Source: Acanthochromis polyacanthus (Eukaryota; Chordata; Actinopteri; Pomacentridae). From it: DNA of 64,000 nucleotides. Made by a program: the position numbers and the translations under genes. Below the pieces are notes generated by a model. The model worked only from the letters and a program-made list of their open reading frames with translations, searched no databases and was not told the DNA's origin. The stretch spans positions 34,236,482-34,300,481 of the forward strand of contig NC_067126.1 in assembly GCF_021347895.1 (NCBI RefSeq), written 5' to 3'. Shown here in pieces: positions 23,701 through 43,143 of this stretch (its first letter is position 1; each line of letters begins with the position of its first letter).

Positions 23701-26490
23701 GAGCTCCTGGATGACTTTTTCTTGCTGAGATGAAAGCTGTATTGATACATTATGCATCTTTTTCTTCTTGATTCGTATTCTCCTCTCCAGTACCTCTTTC
23801 TCAGACATGACCACTAAATGGATACAAAAAACCCCATCTTTAAAAAGATGTCACCACAGAAATGACAGAAACATTCAAGAGCCCCATATTATGCACATTT
23901 ACAGATTTATTATTTGATTTTTGGGGTCTAATAGAATATGTTTACATGCTGTATTGCTAAAGAAAAAAAATGCTTTTCTCATAGTGTACAGTGCTTCAAG
24001 GAGACACCCTCCTGCAATGCATACTCTCATTTATCTACTGGCCAAATGAATGCAAGGTAACACTTAGCAAAGCCTCAGATCTATGAGCATAGGTGCAGAG
24101 ATGTAGTCCTAGATGAAGTGGTGAGGAAATATTGGAAACGTAACTGTGAGGAAGCTGCTCCTAAACTAGTTGCTGGGAAGGTGCTATGAATAAACACTAC
24201 AGTTCAAAAGTTTGGGGTCATTTAGAAATGCCCTTATTTTTGAAAGAAAAGCATTTTTTTCAATGAAGATAACATTAAATCAATCAGAAATACAGTCTAG
24301 ACATTGTTAATGTACTAAATGACTGCTCTAGCTGGAAACAGCTGATTTTTAATGGAATATCTCTATCGGGGTGCAGAGGAACATTTCCAGAAAGCATCCC
24401 TCCTGTGTTCGAATGCTACATTGTGTTAGCCAGCAGTGTTGCAAGGCGAACTGATGATTAGAAAACCCTTGTGCAATTCTGTTAGCACATGAATGAAAGT
24501 GTGTAGTGTATGTTACATGGTAACATAGATCAGCAATAGAAGAGAAGCCTGGACTTCCAATGAAGTGTTTCAGGCAGGTAAGAAGTGTTTTCATTAGGAG
24601 AGAAAAGCTCCCTTTGGTGTTGACTTGGGACTTCGCAAGTTGGCAGATCTTTACCATGCTCAAAAAAGCTATAAAACAAACAAAAGGAAAGGGAAAAAAC
24701 CCCAAGAAGCATATGTGCTCTTTAAACTTCTGCAGTTATGCATCATCTAGTTGTGCTCCAATAGTCTCAAAGCAAAAATATTTCAGATGACCTTAAATGT
24801 CTGTATGGTGTCCATCCAAAGACATAAGTTTTCACACTATGCCTAATAGTATTTGATGCACACTTACATAAGTGGTACATAATAATTTGCAAATACTGAT
24901 GCCCCATCTATGCACATTTAATAATACATGATCAGCACTCTAACATCAGAATGATAAACTCTTGGTATCCCACACATCTTACTGTCACTAAGATTTTAAA
25001 AAATACAGTATCAAAGCTGTTGTTGTTTTTTTTTTAAACAACAAGGCATAACTTGTTGTATCTGGATGTAACTTACTCTCTGTACGCATGCCAATGGCTT
25101 GGCATTTCCGGAAGCGGCAGGCTTGACATGACCGGCGGGTGTTTTTCGTTATAACACATTTACCGAACAATGGACAGCGGAGCTTGGATGATCTCTGTGT
25201 GGCACGTCTGTATATTTATCAAAAAACACAAATTTGAAGTTACAAATCACAAAAAAATGCATTTTATTACAGTATTACTTGGTGCCATGTGTGCCAAGTA
25301 TATGATGGCACTGAAAAGATGGTAAAATTAAACATATTCACTCATGTAAAGCTATTGGACCCCACAGGTCACTACAGAGCATTTGAATAGCAGGGTCAAA
25401 GAGAAATCTGGTGGCAACAATTAAAAAACGAGTAATGATTATTTTGAAATTATAACAAAAACCCAGCACTGGTCCCCCCCCCTGTAGCTTTGAGAATAAG
25501 ATTTAAAATGATCCTCCTGGTGTACAGTGGTCTCAGTGGCCTGACTCTGCAGTACATTTCAGACATGCTCTCAGTGTTAAATCCAAGCAGATTTTTCAGG
25601 TCACAAGGTGCCTTCAAAGTCTAGTCAGAAATCATTATGCATTGATGCACTTACTGAACAGAACAACTCTGGCCCTGACATCTTTTAAAAGCAAAAAGAA
25701 ATTACCTTCATATTCAGTCAAGTGTTGAAGACTTCACCTGGGTTTTAGTGTTGTTTTATTCATGTACAGTATGTGTACAGTGTGTGTATGTGTGCCGCTG
25801 AACTGTTTTTGTATGCAAATTCTAATCAAATCAGATTGCACATTACCCATACATCTATAACCTTTGACTGTTATTAGCTTCTTCCACTGAAACTTTTACT
25901 TCCTTTCCACTCTCAACCACTGTGTATGAATTTGACTGTGTGGGTGGCCAGCTGCTGAATAAACAGAGGTGTGCTGAATTGATTTCTGCTAAATAGAATG
26001 AACCATTTCACTGAATGTTTGAGATTATAAAATCTCTATTATTTTAAAAAATAAAGAGCTGTTCTGCTATTAAAATTGCATGAATGTGACAGCTGTGTTT
26101 TGCAACAGCAATTCTTAGGCAACTGAAATAAATAGTGTTTTAGGATATTGGTTTCAAGCTTGCATAGCAATATGAAAGAAAAGTAAAAAGCTCATTGACT
26201 GGTTTAATTAATGTCCAAACAAGGAAGTAGAAACGCACAACGGAGAATCAGTGATGAAGAAATTGCAGCATAGAAATGACAGACAAACACAGAGAGAAAC
26301 GTCACCTGAAGAAGCCCTTGCAGCCTTCACACGTCAAAGCATTGAAGTGGTAACCCTTCGCCCGATCTCCACACACACTGCAGGCTCTGGGCTTTTCATC
26401 TTCCGTCACCTTGCCCTCCTCATCCTCTTCATTTTGCATTGTGAACATTTCACAGATGAGCTGCACATCATCCCCCGTCGTCTTGCTCAT
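20721..26490 (-). CDS. nr1i2: Pregnane X receptor (nuclear receptor NR1I2), complete, 445 residues
   Basis: Ligand-activated nuclear receptor that controls xenobiotic metabolism genes, usually as a dimer with RXR. Exons in coding order: 26490-26306, 25207-25077, 23813-23644, 23557-23232, 23137-22992, 21360-21244, 21070-20965 and 20877-20721. All phases agree and sum to 1338 bases. The DNA-binding domain has [14 protein letters not shown]-box CEGCKG and second finger CPLFGKC...CQACRFRKC. The hinge is basic (RRIRIKKKK). The ligand-binding domain includes [37 protein letters not shown] and AF-2 helix [11 protein letters not shown] serine-rich run of about 40 residues ([16 protein letters not shown]) occupies the variable region before helix 3. 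The ATG lies six bases inside its exon (acceptor CTCAG at 26497), so 5' UTR exons exist upstream. PXR is favoured over VDR or CAR by the [10 protein letters not shown] and LFSPDRPGV segments. Confidence 0.94.
22103..22128. repeat. Poly(C) tract
   Basis: Twenty-six consecutive C bases in the nr1i2 intron between coding exons 5 and 6. Homopolymer length is a likely sequencing uncertainty. Confidence 0.9.
24194..24500 (+). mobile_element. Tc1-like element, 5' half only
   Basis: Starts CACTACAGTTCAAAAGTTTG and runs through blocks such as AGTCTAGACATTGTTAATGT and AATGGAATATCTCTAT, known from a widespread fish Tc1-like family. No matching right end and no transposase are found downstream, so it is a truncated relic in the nr1i2 intron between coding exons 2 and 3. 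Confidence 0.65.
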
Positions 26491-26595
26491 TCTCCCCTGA
26501 GGGTTGAGTAAATAAATGTGGCAATCACTGCATTCATATTTGTTCATTTCAAGTGAAGCACTACTTTTGAATTGAGTGCAAGGAAGTGGGGTTGT

Positions 26596-26970
26596 GGGCT
26601 GCACAGTGGAATAAGTGGTTAGCACTTTTGCCTTGCAGCAAGAAGATCCCCGGTTCAAATCACAGGCTGGGCCTGGGATCTTTCTGTATGGAGTTTGCAT
26701 GTTCTCCCTGTGCATGCGTGGGTTTTCTCCGGGCACTCTGGCTTCCTCCCACAGTCCAAAAACATGCTGAGGTTAATTGATTCACTCTAAATTACCCGTA
26801 GGTGTGAATGTGAGAGTGATTGTTTGTATATGTAGCCCTGCGACAGACTGGCGACCTGTCCAGGGTGTCCCCTACCTTCACCCGAGTCAGCTGAGATAGA
26901 CTCCAGCCCCCCCCCCCCCCCCCCCCCCCGACCCTAGTGAGGATAACGTGGTGTATAAAGAATGGATGGA
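26596..26970 (+). mobile_element. tRNA-headed SINE, copy 3
   Basis: Full-length copy with an A-box-like TAAGTGGTTAGCAC and B box GGTTCAAATC, the shared body and an AATGGATGGA tail. A run of 23 C bases (26907-26929) replaces the usual CTCCAGCACCC stretch. It lies about 100 bp upstream of the first coding exon of nr1i2, in a 5' UTR intron or the promoter-side region. Confidence 0.88.
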
Positions 26971-27179
26971 TTTGCAGAAAAGACAAATGATCTGCAGCCC
27001 TGTGCTTATTATTGTATTCAAATATATAAAAAACCATATTGTTGCTGAATCAGTTTTTCTGTTACATTTTTGAATAAAAGTGTAGTGACACAACTTTGAC
27101 TAAAGGCTCGGTGTGAAGTCTGATTCTCAGTCAACCAGTAATCATAAGAGCTTCAGAAGAACGAAACTGAACCTCTCTT

Positions 27180-27540
27180 TTTGATTCATGAAGTTTCACC
27201 TCTCATAGCTTTCTTCAGTTCTAACCAACAGAACGGGAGTCCCAGGTATAGGTCACCCGTAAATTCCATGACTAATGACCCAGTAATGGTCCAAGACTCA
27301 TATGTCCCATGGTGTGATTGTTTCTGAAACTGCCAAATCAGGGATGAGTCAAGGTGTAAATGGTGGTGGAACCTAATAATATAAGTACCTGTTAGTGTCT
27401 GTCTTAGATCCCTGCCTCTGTTTGAAGATGGCTGCTCCATAAATGGCCTCCTTCCTGACTCTGTTGTGCACATTAAGGAGGATGGAAGTGTCAACAATGA
27501 ATTTCAGTGGAAACTAACACGCATAAAGCAGTACCTACTG
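27180..27540 (-). mobile_element. Penelope-like element relic, reverse orientation
   Basis: On the - strand, frames read SNRGRDLRQTLTGTY and KKAMRGETS, resembling the end of the GIY-YIG region (PSLNRGGGLRH-type) and the following sequence of fish Penelope-like retroelements. Broken by stops. It faces the opposite way to the relic that follows. Confidence 0.5.
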
Positions 27541-27589
27541 ATTAGCTACCAGGACCCACTTCAACATAATCTGGGGGTTATCTGAACCT

Positions 27590-28215
27590 GACATGACCAG
27601 ACTGAGACGATGCCCACTAAGAGTAAAGAACAGGAGCAAACCCGTATCAAGAAAGCACTTGAAACCTGTGACTATCCCAACTGGGCTTCATTAGGCAAAG
27701 GTGAAGAAAAAAAAAACAGTTGGAGCAACATTGCCTTCCTGTATGTCGCTATTGTTTCTGACAAACTTAGGATTTTTTTCTGAAACACAACATCCCTGTG
27801 CACTTCAGACCCAACAAAAACTGCTTCACCCTAAGAATACAGCACCCACTCAAGAGCTGAACAATGTTGTATATGCAGGACAATGCATTGGGACTGCACA
27901 GTCCGATATATTAAGGGGAGACTAAACAACAGTTCTACAAGTGCATGGAAAAAACAGGAAGTTCTCCTTAAGTCTCAGCAGTCCACCTGCACCTAAAGAG
28001 AAAGGACATTCCTTTGAGTGCAGCAATGTCCCTATTTTGGACAGAAAAAAATAGATGTGTACAGAAAGGAGTGAAAGACGTCTTCTATGTTAAACTGGAA
28101 CAGCCATGTTTTAACAGAGAAGCAGCTCAACACGACGGCTTATCAGGTACTTAGCACACAGTCTTGATATCTTCCAGAGACAGTTTCACAACTGTCCACA
28201 TCTCAAAATAAATTT
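27590..28215 (+). mobile_element. Penelope-like element relic with GIY-YIG endonuclease remnants
   Basis: In shifting frames on the + strand one reads ALETCDYPNW, GETKQQFYKCM, AVHLHLKRKDIP, then GVKDVFYVKLEQPCFNR. This is the order of motifs in the C-terminal GIY-YIG endonuclease of Penelope-like elements. Several stops and frameshifts are present, so it is dead. Confidence 0.6.
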
Positions 28216-30556
28216 GTTGGGGGAAAAGAAAAAAAATCCGCACCAGAGTTGAGGGAGAGTTTACATAGTGACAATGATTTGGTCGACGTACAACCAAGTG
28301 CTAGTGTCCTTCCTCTGGCTCCTTGTTCTCTTTTCAAACACAGACACACACTCGCACACACACACACACACTTGAAAAGAGAACTATTTATCAACAGGAA
28401 GTGTCCGAGCCGCCAGCCATCTGATTTTGGGGTGACAGCGTACTTTTGTGCTTCCCTGTCAGTTAGAAATGGCAAGGCCTTGTTGCAGTCTCCTGAAGTT
28501 CTTAGGATCAGGATCAAGTCATTTGAGTATCAGATGCTTTTTTTTTAATCTATTCAATGAAACTAAATGGTCTCAGGAAACCACTTAATACATTATCAAA
28601 TGTGAGATGGTTCCCTCAAAATGTAACGTCTGGAAGTGCAGTTTTATACATCATTATATGGATTCTCATCATTTCTACTGAAGCAGGATTGTGAAGTTGC
28701 CTCATGCTGGCACACTGTCATTTCTAGTGAGAAGTCCAGTCATGTGCCAACATATGGAATCTTGAAAAGCTAACACTTTGATTAGTCATTTATCACGGTA
28801 TAGTTTTAATCTTCAAGCCAATAAAGACAGCCTGCATAATATGAATGTATATTTTATGTGATGTGTGTCTAAACCATACACAGCCACCATGGGCCGTCCA
28901 TTAATTTTTACTTTCACAGTCCAAACAGTGTACAAACAGTAAATCAGTAAATCAGAATATTATCTGACAACTCTTTTCTTTTCTTTGAAACTGTGCTGTG
29001 AGTTCAGGACACAACTCGCATACTGTTAAATTAAAAAGAAAGGGTGTCAACACTAAAGAAAACGTTTCCTATCTCACGTTCGCATGGTTAAAGGTCGACT
29101 TGTGATCAAACAGAAATGTGAGATCATTCAACTCACTCACTTGATGAATCCAACAGCTGATCACTCCTCAGCTTCTCCACACGGCAATCAATCCAGGAGA
29201 TTTATAGATTTAATAGAATAGCAACAGGTGGGAACTGTCTCGTCTGAACTTTTCCTGCTGGGCGTGTTTCTTGGGGTTTTTGCGCCAGGGTTGGTTACTG
29301 TCCAATACTCCTGGCTGCGGCTCTCAGGTGGGCGGAGTTGGAGGTGTAGCAGCGTCCACGTCGATCAGACTCTTTTACCTTCTGTGTCTGAGGTCACTGA
29401 GTGAGAGTTGAAGCAGGACAGTGATAAAGACAACACAGCAGCTGGACATCAGTGGTGTCTGCAGCTGTCTGTGTGTGCAAAGTGAGTGTAATAAAGGTTT
29501 AAGGGCTTCATCTGTCTGACATTATGACAATCACAGCCGCAAAGACTTTCCTTTTTCATGCATATTTGACAAATGATTTAGGAGCTTTTCTGCCCTCTAG
29601 TGGTAAAGTAAACCTCTTTCTCCCTTAACCCTTTAACACCTAAGGCTCATACAGGTACCCTGGATGTTTTTATTTGGGCTGTAAAAGAGTCAAAATCATA
29701 CTATGAATGATTGCTTTAACCATTTTTTCAGAACAACCTAAGCTTTCAATATCTGGCAATGTCTGACACAAACTATGTGTTTAGACAATGTAACAATAGT
29801 TTAAAGTGGGGAAAAAAATTGACTTGAATTTTTCAGGATTTTTCTAAATTAGGAACTGGAGTTGAACATGAACAAAATATTAGACAATGAAAATGTAAAA
29901 TATGAACTATAACAGGTATTTACAAAAATTTTAATTTTAAAATATTTGTAAAATGGGAGCGGCACCACTACTGTGGGATTTTGTGATGGACGTCCTTTGA
30001 GACACCGTAATACCCGTAAAGTGTATCTTCTCCTCTTTCAGGAACCGTTTCAATTTTCTCTCTCGCATCAGTGGTTGAGGAGTTTTGGTCATTTAAATAC
30101 ACGTGCGCCACAGTGTCACCGGTGATCCCTGTGGCCTTCATGCCAACAGAAACTTGCTTTGTGTTTCTTTTACTGCATACATAAGCAAATATTTGATCCT
30201 CTTGAGACAGTGCACATTAATAAAGGTGAAATAAAAATGCTATGTTGTTGTTATTTTTCAACTTTAAATAAACAACAAATGGTCCAGTCATATAGAAAAG
30301 GCGAGCACACCCCCTACATGACACATACACAATTCTTAAATTAGAATCAGTGCTTCCAGATGATTCATCTTTATAGAGGGTCAGGCGCAACCAAACCTGT
30401 GACATCCAGGGTTTGTGCTTTTGATGTGTGTGGTGTACCATGACAAGATATAAACAGCTCAGTTCAATTCAATTCAGTGTAAAAATCAGTCAGATAATGA
30501 AAAACTTTAAAAATAAGACAGAACATTAAATCACACAGCAGTACATTTTTAATATT
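28216..30556. other. Intergenic, nr1i2 / cfap91
   Basis: No coding exon is recognised. It presumably holds the nr1i2 5' UTR exon(s) and promoter, and beyond these the 3' UTR of cfap91, both transcribed leftward. A short CA run lies at 28355-28371. A GC-richer segment around 29260-29400 could be promoter-related but has no diagnostic motif. Confidence 0.4.
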
Positions 30557-35476
<4,920 letters not shown>

Positions 35477-35571
35477 TTTCCTAATGAAATGTAAAAAAAC
35501 AAACAAAACAAAACCTTTTTTCTCCTCTAACCAACGACAGAGACAGCAACGGACTCTGGGTATTTACTGTT

Positions 35572-35585
35572 GTGTCCATGGAGAC
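35572..35585. promoter_or_regulatory. RFX X-box-like site upstream of cfap91
   Basis: GTGTCCATGGAGAC is an imperfect palindrome close to the RFX-factor X-box consensus (GTTNCCATGGNAAC). It lies 96 bases upstream of the cfap91 start codon. RFX factors drive ciliary genes, which fits this gene. Function is inferred from sequence and position only. Confidence 0.6.
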
Positions 35586-35806
35586 CGTAACCAGACGGAA
35601 GTGGGAGGAGTCATCTCCGGCGTCTGTTCAATTAATGCAGACGTCAGTAGACGTAATAATTAAATAAGTAGATTTTTATTTAAACAATTACATTTCAAAG
35701 TACTGTTGTATTTATATCAGAGGTTTTCCCTTCATATGTCGCATTTGTTTATTTGTTTATCAAAAATCCTTCTTCTTCTTCTTCTTCTTCTTCTCATTGT
35801 CATTAT

Positions 35807-35930
35807 CCATCCATCCATTCTCTATACACCGCTTTATCCTCACTAGGGTCGAGGGGGGTGCTGGAGCCTACGTTGTCATTATTATTATTACTATTATTAT
35901 TATTGCTAATAATAATAATAACAACAATGT
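35807..35930 (-). mobile_element. SINE, copy 4, 3' end only, with the TTA/TAA insertion
   Basis: The reverse complement gives the tail ACCCTAGTGAGGATAAAGCG plus GATGGATGG of the SINE family. It is preceded by the same TTA/AAT palindromic insertion seen in copy 1. The tRNA head is absent. Simple TTC, TTA and CTA repeats flank it (35769-35795, 35940-36000). Confidence 0.75.
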
Positions 35931-36431
35931 CGTTGTAATATAATAATAATAATAATAACAATACTACTACTACTACTGTTAATAATAATAATAATAATAA
36001 TTATTATATAATTGCAGTATATCCATTTATAATATTAAAAAATAAAATGCAGTATGTTTATTAGTTTATATTTATTTTCCATTTCTTCATTATCAAAACG
36101 GCATTCTACAAGAACAATCACATTAATCAAAACCTACGAGATGCTTCTCTGAACTTTCTTTTTCATCACAGACTATGCTGTACATTTCTCATGTCAAAAC
36201 TACCATATGTAGCTTTTGTATAAGGTACCTGTATAATTAGAGTATAGTTTATACAACTACATTTTAGGTATAGTTGAATAAACTGTGCTGGATATTATGT
36301 ACCCTACAGCTCTTAAGATGTAGGCTGTGGTACTGTCAAATATTATATTATATTATATATATTATGCTATGTTATATTATTGTTAAAAATATTACCATAC
36401 GACAAGACCACTGTTACAGTCCTGGTTATTT

Positions 36432-39909
<3,478 letters not shown>

Positions 39910-42900
39910 ATGAGGGACGTGATGTGGATTAATGTCGTATTTATCTTCTTGGCTGAAGCAGCGTGGAGCCTGGATAAAGGTTTGAACATTTTAACATTTT
40001 GCTTGCTTGTTATGGTTTTATATTTTGTCACGCCTTGATTTGAAACAGTTTTTAACAAAAACGAGTTGTTCCATAAAGTCAAAAACCTCCAGAAAGATAT
40101 TGATCTTGTAAGGAATATCTTCATAAGTAATATCCGAGCAAAACTGTATTTGCAAGAATTTAATGGCGTCATTATTCGACTTTACAAATGTGTATTGTAA
40201 ATTTGAACTTTAAACGAAATATTGTGTGTTGTATTATCAAATAAGGGAAGCCACAATAATAAAGTTGATTACTGTGCAATCGATGGTGCTTAGATAAGAT
40301 GTAAACTGTATGCGTAAGTGGTTGGCCAACCTGAGATTTATGTGAAACAGTTGTGATGTGACTCAGTGTGACAGTCTGTGGAAAGAACAAACATGAAGGT
40401 GGGCCAGTGCCAGGGCTGACAGGGGAAAAAGTTGTCGCTTTACAGATGCATATGAAGGTTGTTTCATGTTTTCAGAATGAACAAGTAGCACGCTGCCACT
40501 TGTTCCTGTTGTGGAAATCATGATTTCAGGTCAGGGTAGCAGTATGATGCAGCTTTTTTCCAATGTGGGGTCTCTGCTCGAGAGCTGTGGTTTTACAACC
40601 TCACTCCGCTCACAGTGTTTCGCCTTCACATATCAAAAGTAAACAGATGTCAGACCCCAGAAAACCCCTACGTAAACATGATAGAGTGAATCCTAAATTC
40701 CAAATAACTTCTAACTGTATAGGGACGTTTGGTTGGTGAAGTTTTACAATGAAATGTCACAGCTTTAGCTAATGCTTACGGTGTGTTTGTTTCACAAAAC
40801 TCAAAGGTGCAGTTTTTCTCATGTATATTTCTTATGTAGCCCTGCTGCAGATTAGTTCTGTCAGACTGGCTTTAATAACATCACTTTACACCTTAACTAA
40901 ACAACTACTAACAGACACGCCACCTGATTGCTGCTCTGCTGATTGAATGCTTTAGAATGAAACATTCATTGCTACTTACTGCATGAAGAAAATCACAGTA
41001 TTTTACTAACATTTTCTTTACATCCACCCACCTCTGTTCCTCAGAAAGCCGTTTTGTGAACTCCACCCTGTCTTCTCCTAAAGTTTATGGTAAACTCTTT
41101 TTCCCATGTTTCTTTCCAGCTAATTTGCATTATGAGTAAAATATTAAGTACTTGTTAAGTAATGCGAGTAAAGGCATAGAGTGAAACATGACAATATGCA
41201 TGAAGCCTTCGTATCGATTAGTCAGCTTTTAGCTTTTTTAGTTGAATCAAAATATGCTTTGAATCAAGTTATTTTGATTAAGAAGTATGTCATCAGGTTT
41301 TATTTATTATAGCTTTTGTCTTTCTGTAGAAAAGACAAAATATACTTTTGGACTTTGTTAGTCTGAGTAAAAATTTAGCTTTACATCTAACAGCTTAAAA
41401 TGTAATCAGAACCATTTTTCAAAGTTTTCTCATGGATGAAATCTGATTTAGTTTATAATGCGTTTTATCCTGTCACATATTTCAGTTTTATTCCTAAAGA
41501 TAATTCTGTGTTATGTGCAATGTATTTTTTTTCTTTTTCATGATAATTTAAATCGGTGTTCTATTTTTTGGTGTTTATTTTACTGGGTACTGCCCATATT
41601 GTTTTAATCCAGAACAAACGCAGGCCATTTAGCAAACCAAAGATAACAATACTATGCTCTCTTTTTCTTCCAGTGCGAAGAAATGCATCGTTCAGTCTTG
41701 GGAGCAATGGTAACCTTACATGCAGCAGTAAGCCATGGAATGAGACATTTTATGTTATCTGGAATCTAGACTTGAAACTCCAAAAATGTAAAATTGCCTT
41801 AAATGATGACGGTCGAAGCGAAAACTCCTGCAATGGTGGCAAGTCTCTTCGAAACACATCCAGCGCTCAGTCATACCTGCACATCCAAAACTTCTCACCT
41901 AACGATGTAGGGCTCTACACATGTGAGTCGGCTTTCAAAGGAGGAAATGAAAATTATGAGATCCATGTAGCTATCATAGGTAAGATATTATTTTTGATGA
42001 ATGTGTTTTTAGAAGACGTGTTACACTCAAGTCCTGCTTACAAAAACTGATGAAGCAACTCATTTTGGTTACCTCTAGTTACATATACAGATGCAGATAT
42101 TTACAATTTTAGATAGCTAACTCATATTTTTCTGCTTTGAGCTCATGAATGGGGCAAAAGTAGTTTTCTGTTGCTTGAAAACTATGACGAAGGAAAAGTA
42201 CAACCTAGGTGTGGAAGTAAAAATGACTTAATCTGTCTGGTTAGGTTGTAATTCTGTAGGTGTATGTTCAAATGCATTTCTTGTGATGTGTTTGGGAGGC
42301 CTTACTCTATTTCTCCTGTTTTGTCTTCCCAGAACGGTCAGTTCCTCCTCAAACATCCTTCTGGTTAGAGCATAAAGACAACAAGACGGTGGCAGTGTGC
42401 AAAGCTGAAAGAGGAAATCCTGCTGCCAACATCAGCTGGAGTCACACAGGAAACTTATTTCCTGTGGAGAAGCGGGATGACTCCGATGGATTTTTACATT
42501 AGAAAGTCATCTCGAGCTCCCTGAAGGCATGGACACACAACACCTGAGCTGTATTATCAGTCACCCATTATGGGAAAAGGCAGAGATTCTGAAACTGAAC
42601 TCCAAAAAAGGTCAGATTTCTGCAGGCTGGATAGCGTAAGATAAAACTATTACAGAAGCAGAAGGTTGAAGTTTTTAGACTTGTTCAGTGTTAATTAGAT
42701 GTTTTGTTTTCTGTTGTATTTAAACCTTTAATCTCTCATTGCAGCTTATATTCCATGGGTGGGCATACTCATTGTCGTGGTAGTCACTCTATTTTTGGTG
42801 GGATTAGTATTTTTTGCACAGAAGAAACTACTGTTAAGGTAAGACATTTGATTTAATAAAACAGTCACCACTTTGTAAGCTGTTCTTGTTTTTGCGGAAT

Positions 42901-43143
42901 CATTGAGTTTGTGTCACTTTTGCCAGGCCATGCAGACAATCGCACAGATCACCATCAAAAACTCCACGGGTGGGCCATTTTTCCTGTTTGTATTTTATTG
43001 TTCTGTGTGTTTTACTGCACTTTAAGTTTTGTTCATGACACTTGACTGTTTTTTTTTTCTTTTTCTTTTTTCAGTTAGAGGATGTGGAGGAGGTGGAGCC
43101 CTATGCTAGCTACATCCAACGTGTGAACTCTATCTACAACTGA
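39910..43143 (+). CDS. CD200 receptor-like immunoglobulin receptor, one frame break
   Basis: Single-pass leukocyte receptor expected to bind CD200 and restrain myeloid cells. Exons: 39910-39979 (signal peptide WINVVFIFLAEAAWS), 41045-41089, 41674-41979 (V-type Ig), 42333-42610 (C-type Ig), 42745-42838 (membrane), 42927-42969 and 43075-43143 (tail). The V domain shows GNLTCSS, YVIWNL and DVGLYTCES plus two extra cysteines (KCKIA, ENSCNGG) and several N-glycosylation sites. The membrane segment WVGILIVVVVTLFLVGLVFF has no charged residue, so it is not DAP12-linked by that route. The tail has tyrosines in EPYASYIQRVNSIYN. The C-type exon is 278 bases, although both borders are phase 1 and it should be a multiple of three. 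The frame shifts between DSDGFL and LELPEGMDTQHLSC at about 42500. With the base restored in frame the protein would be about 301 residues. Confidence 0.78.

Noticed and set aside
26302..26736. A 144-residue - strand frame joining SINE sequence to the nr1i2 zinc finger
   Set aside because: The N-terminal part is translated SINE and intron; a good acceptor (CTCAACCCTCAG) six bases before the ATG at 26490 defines the true exon.
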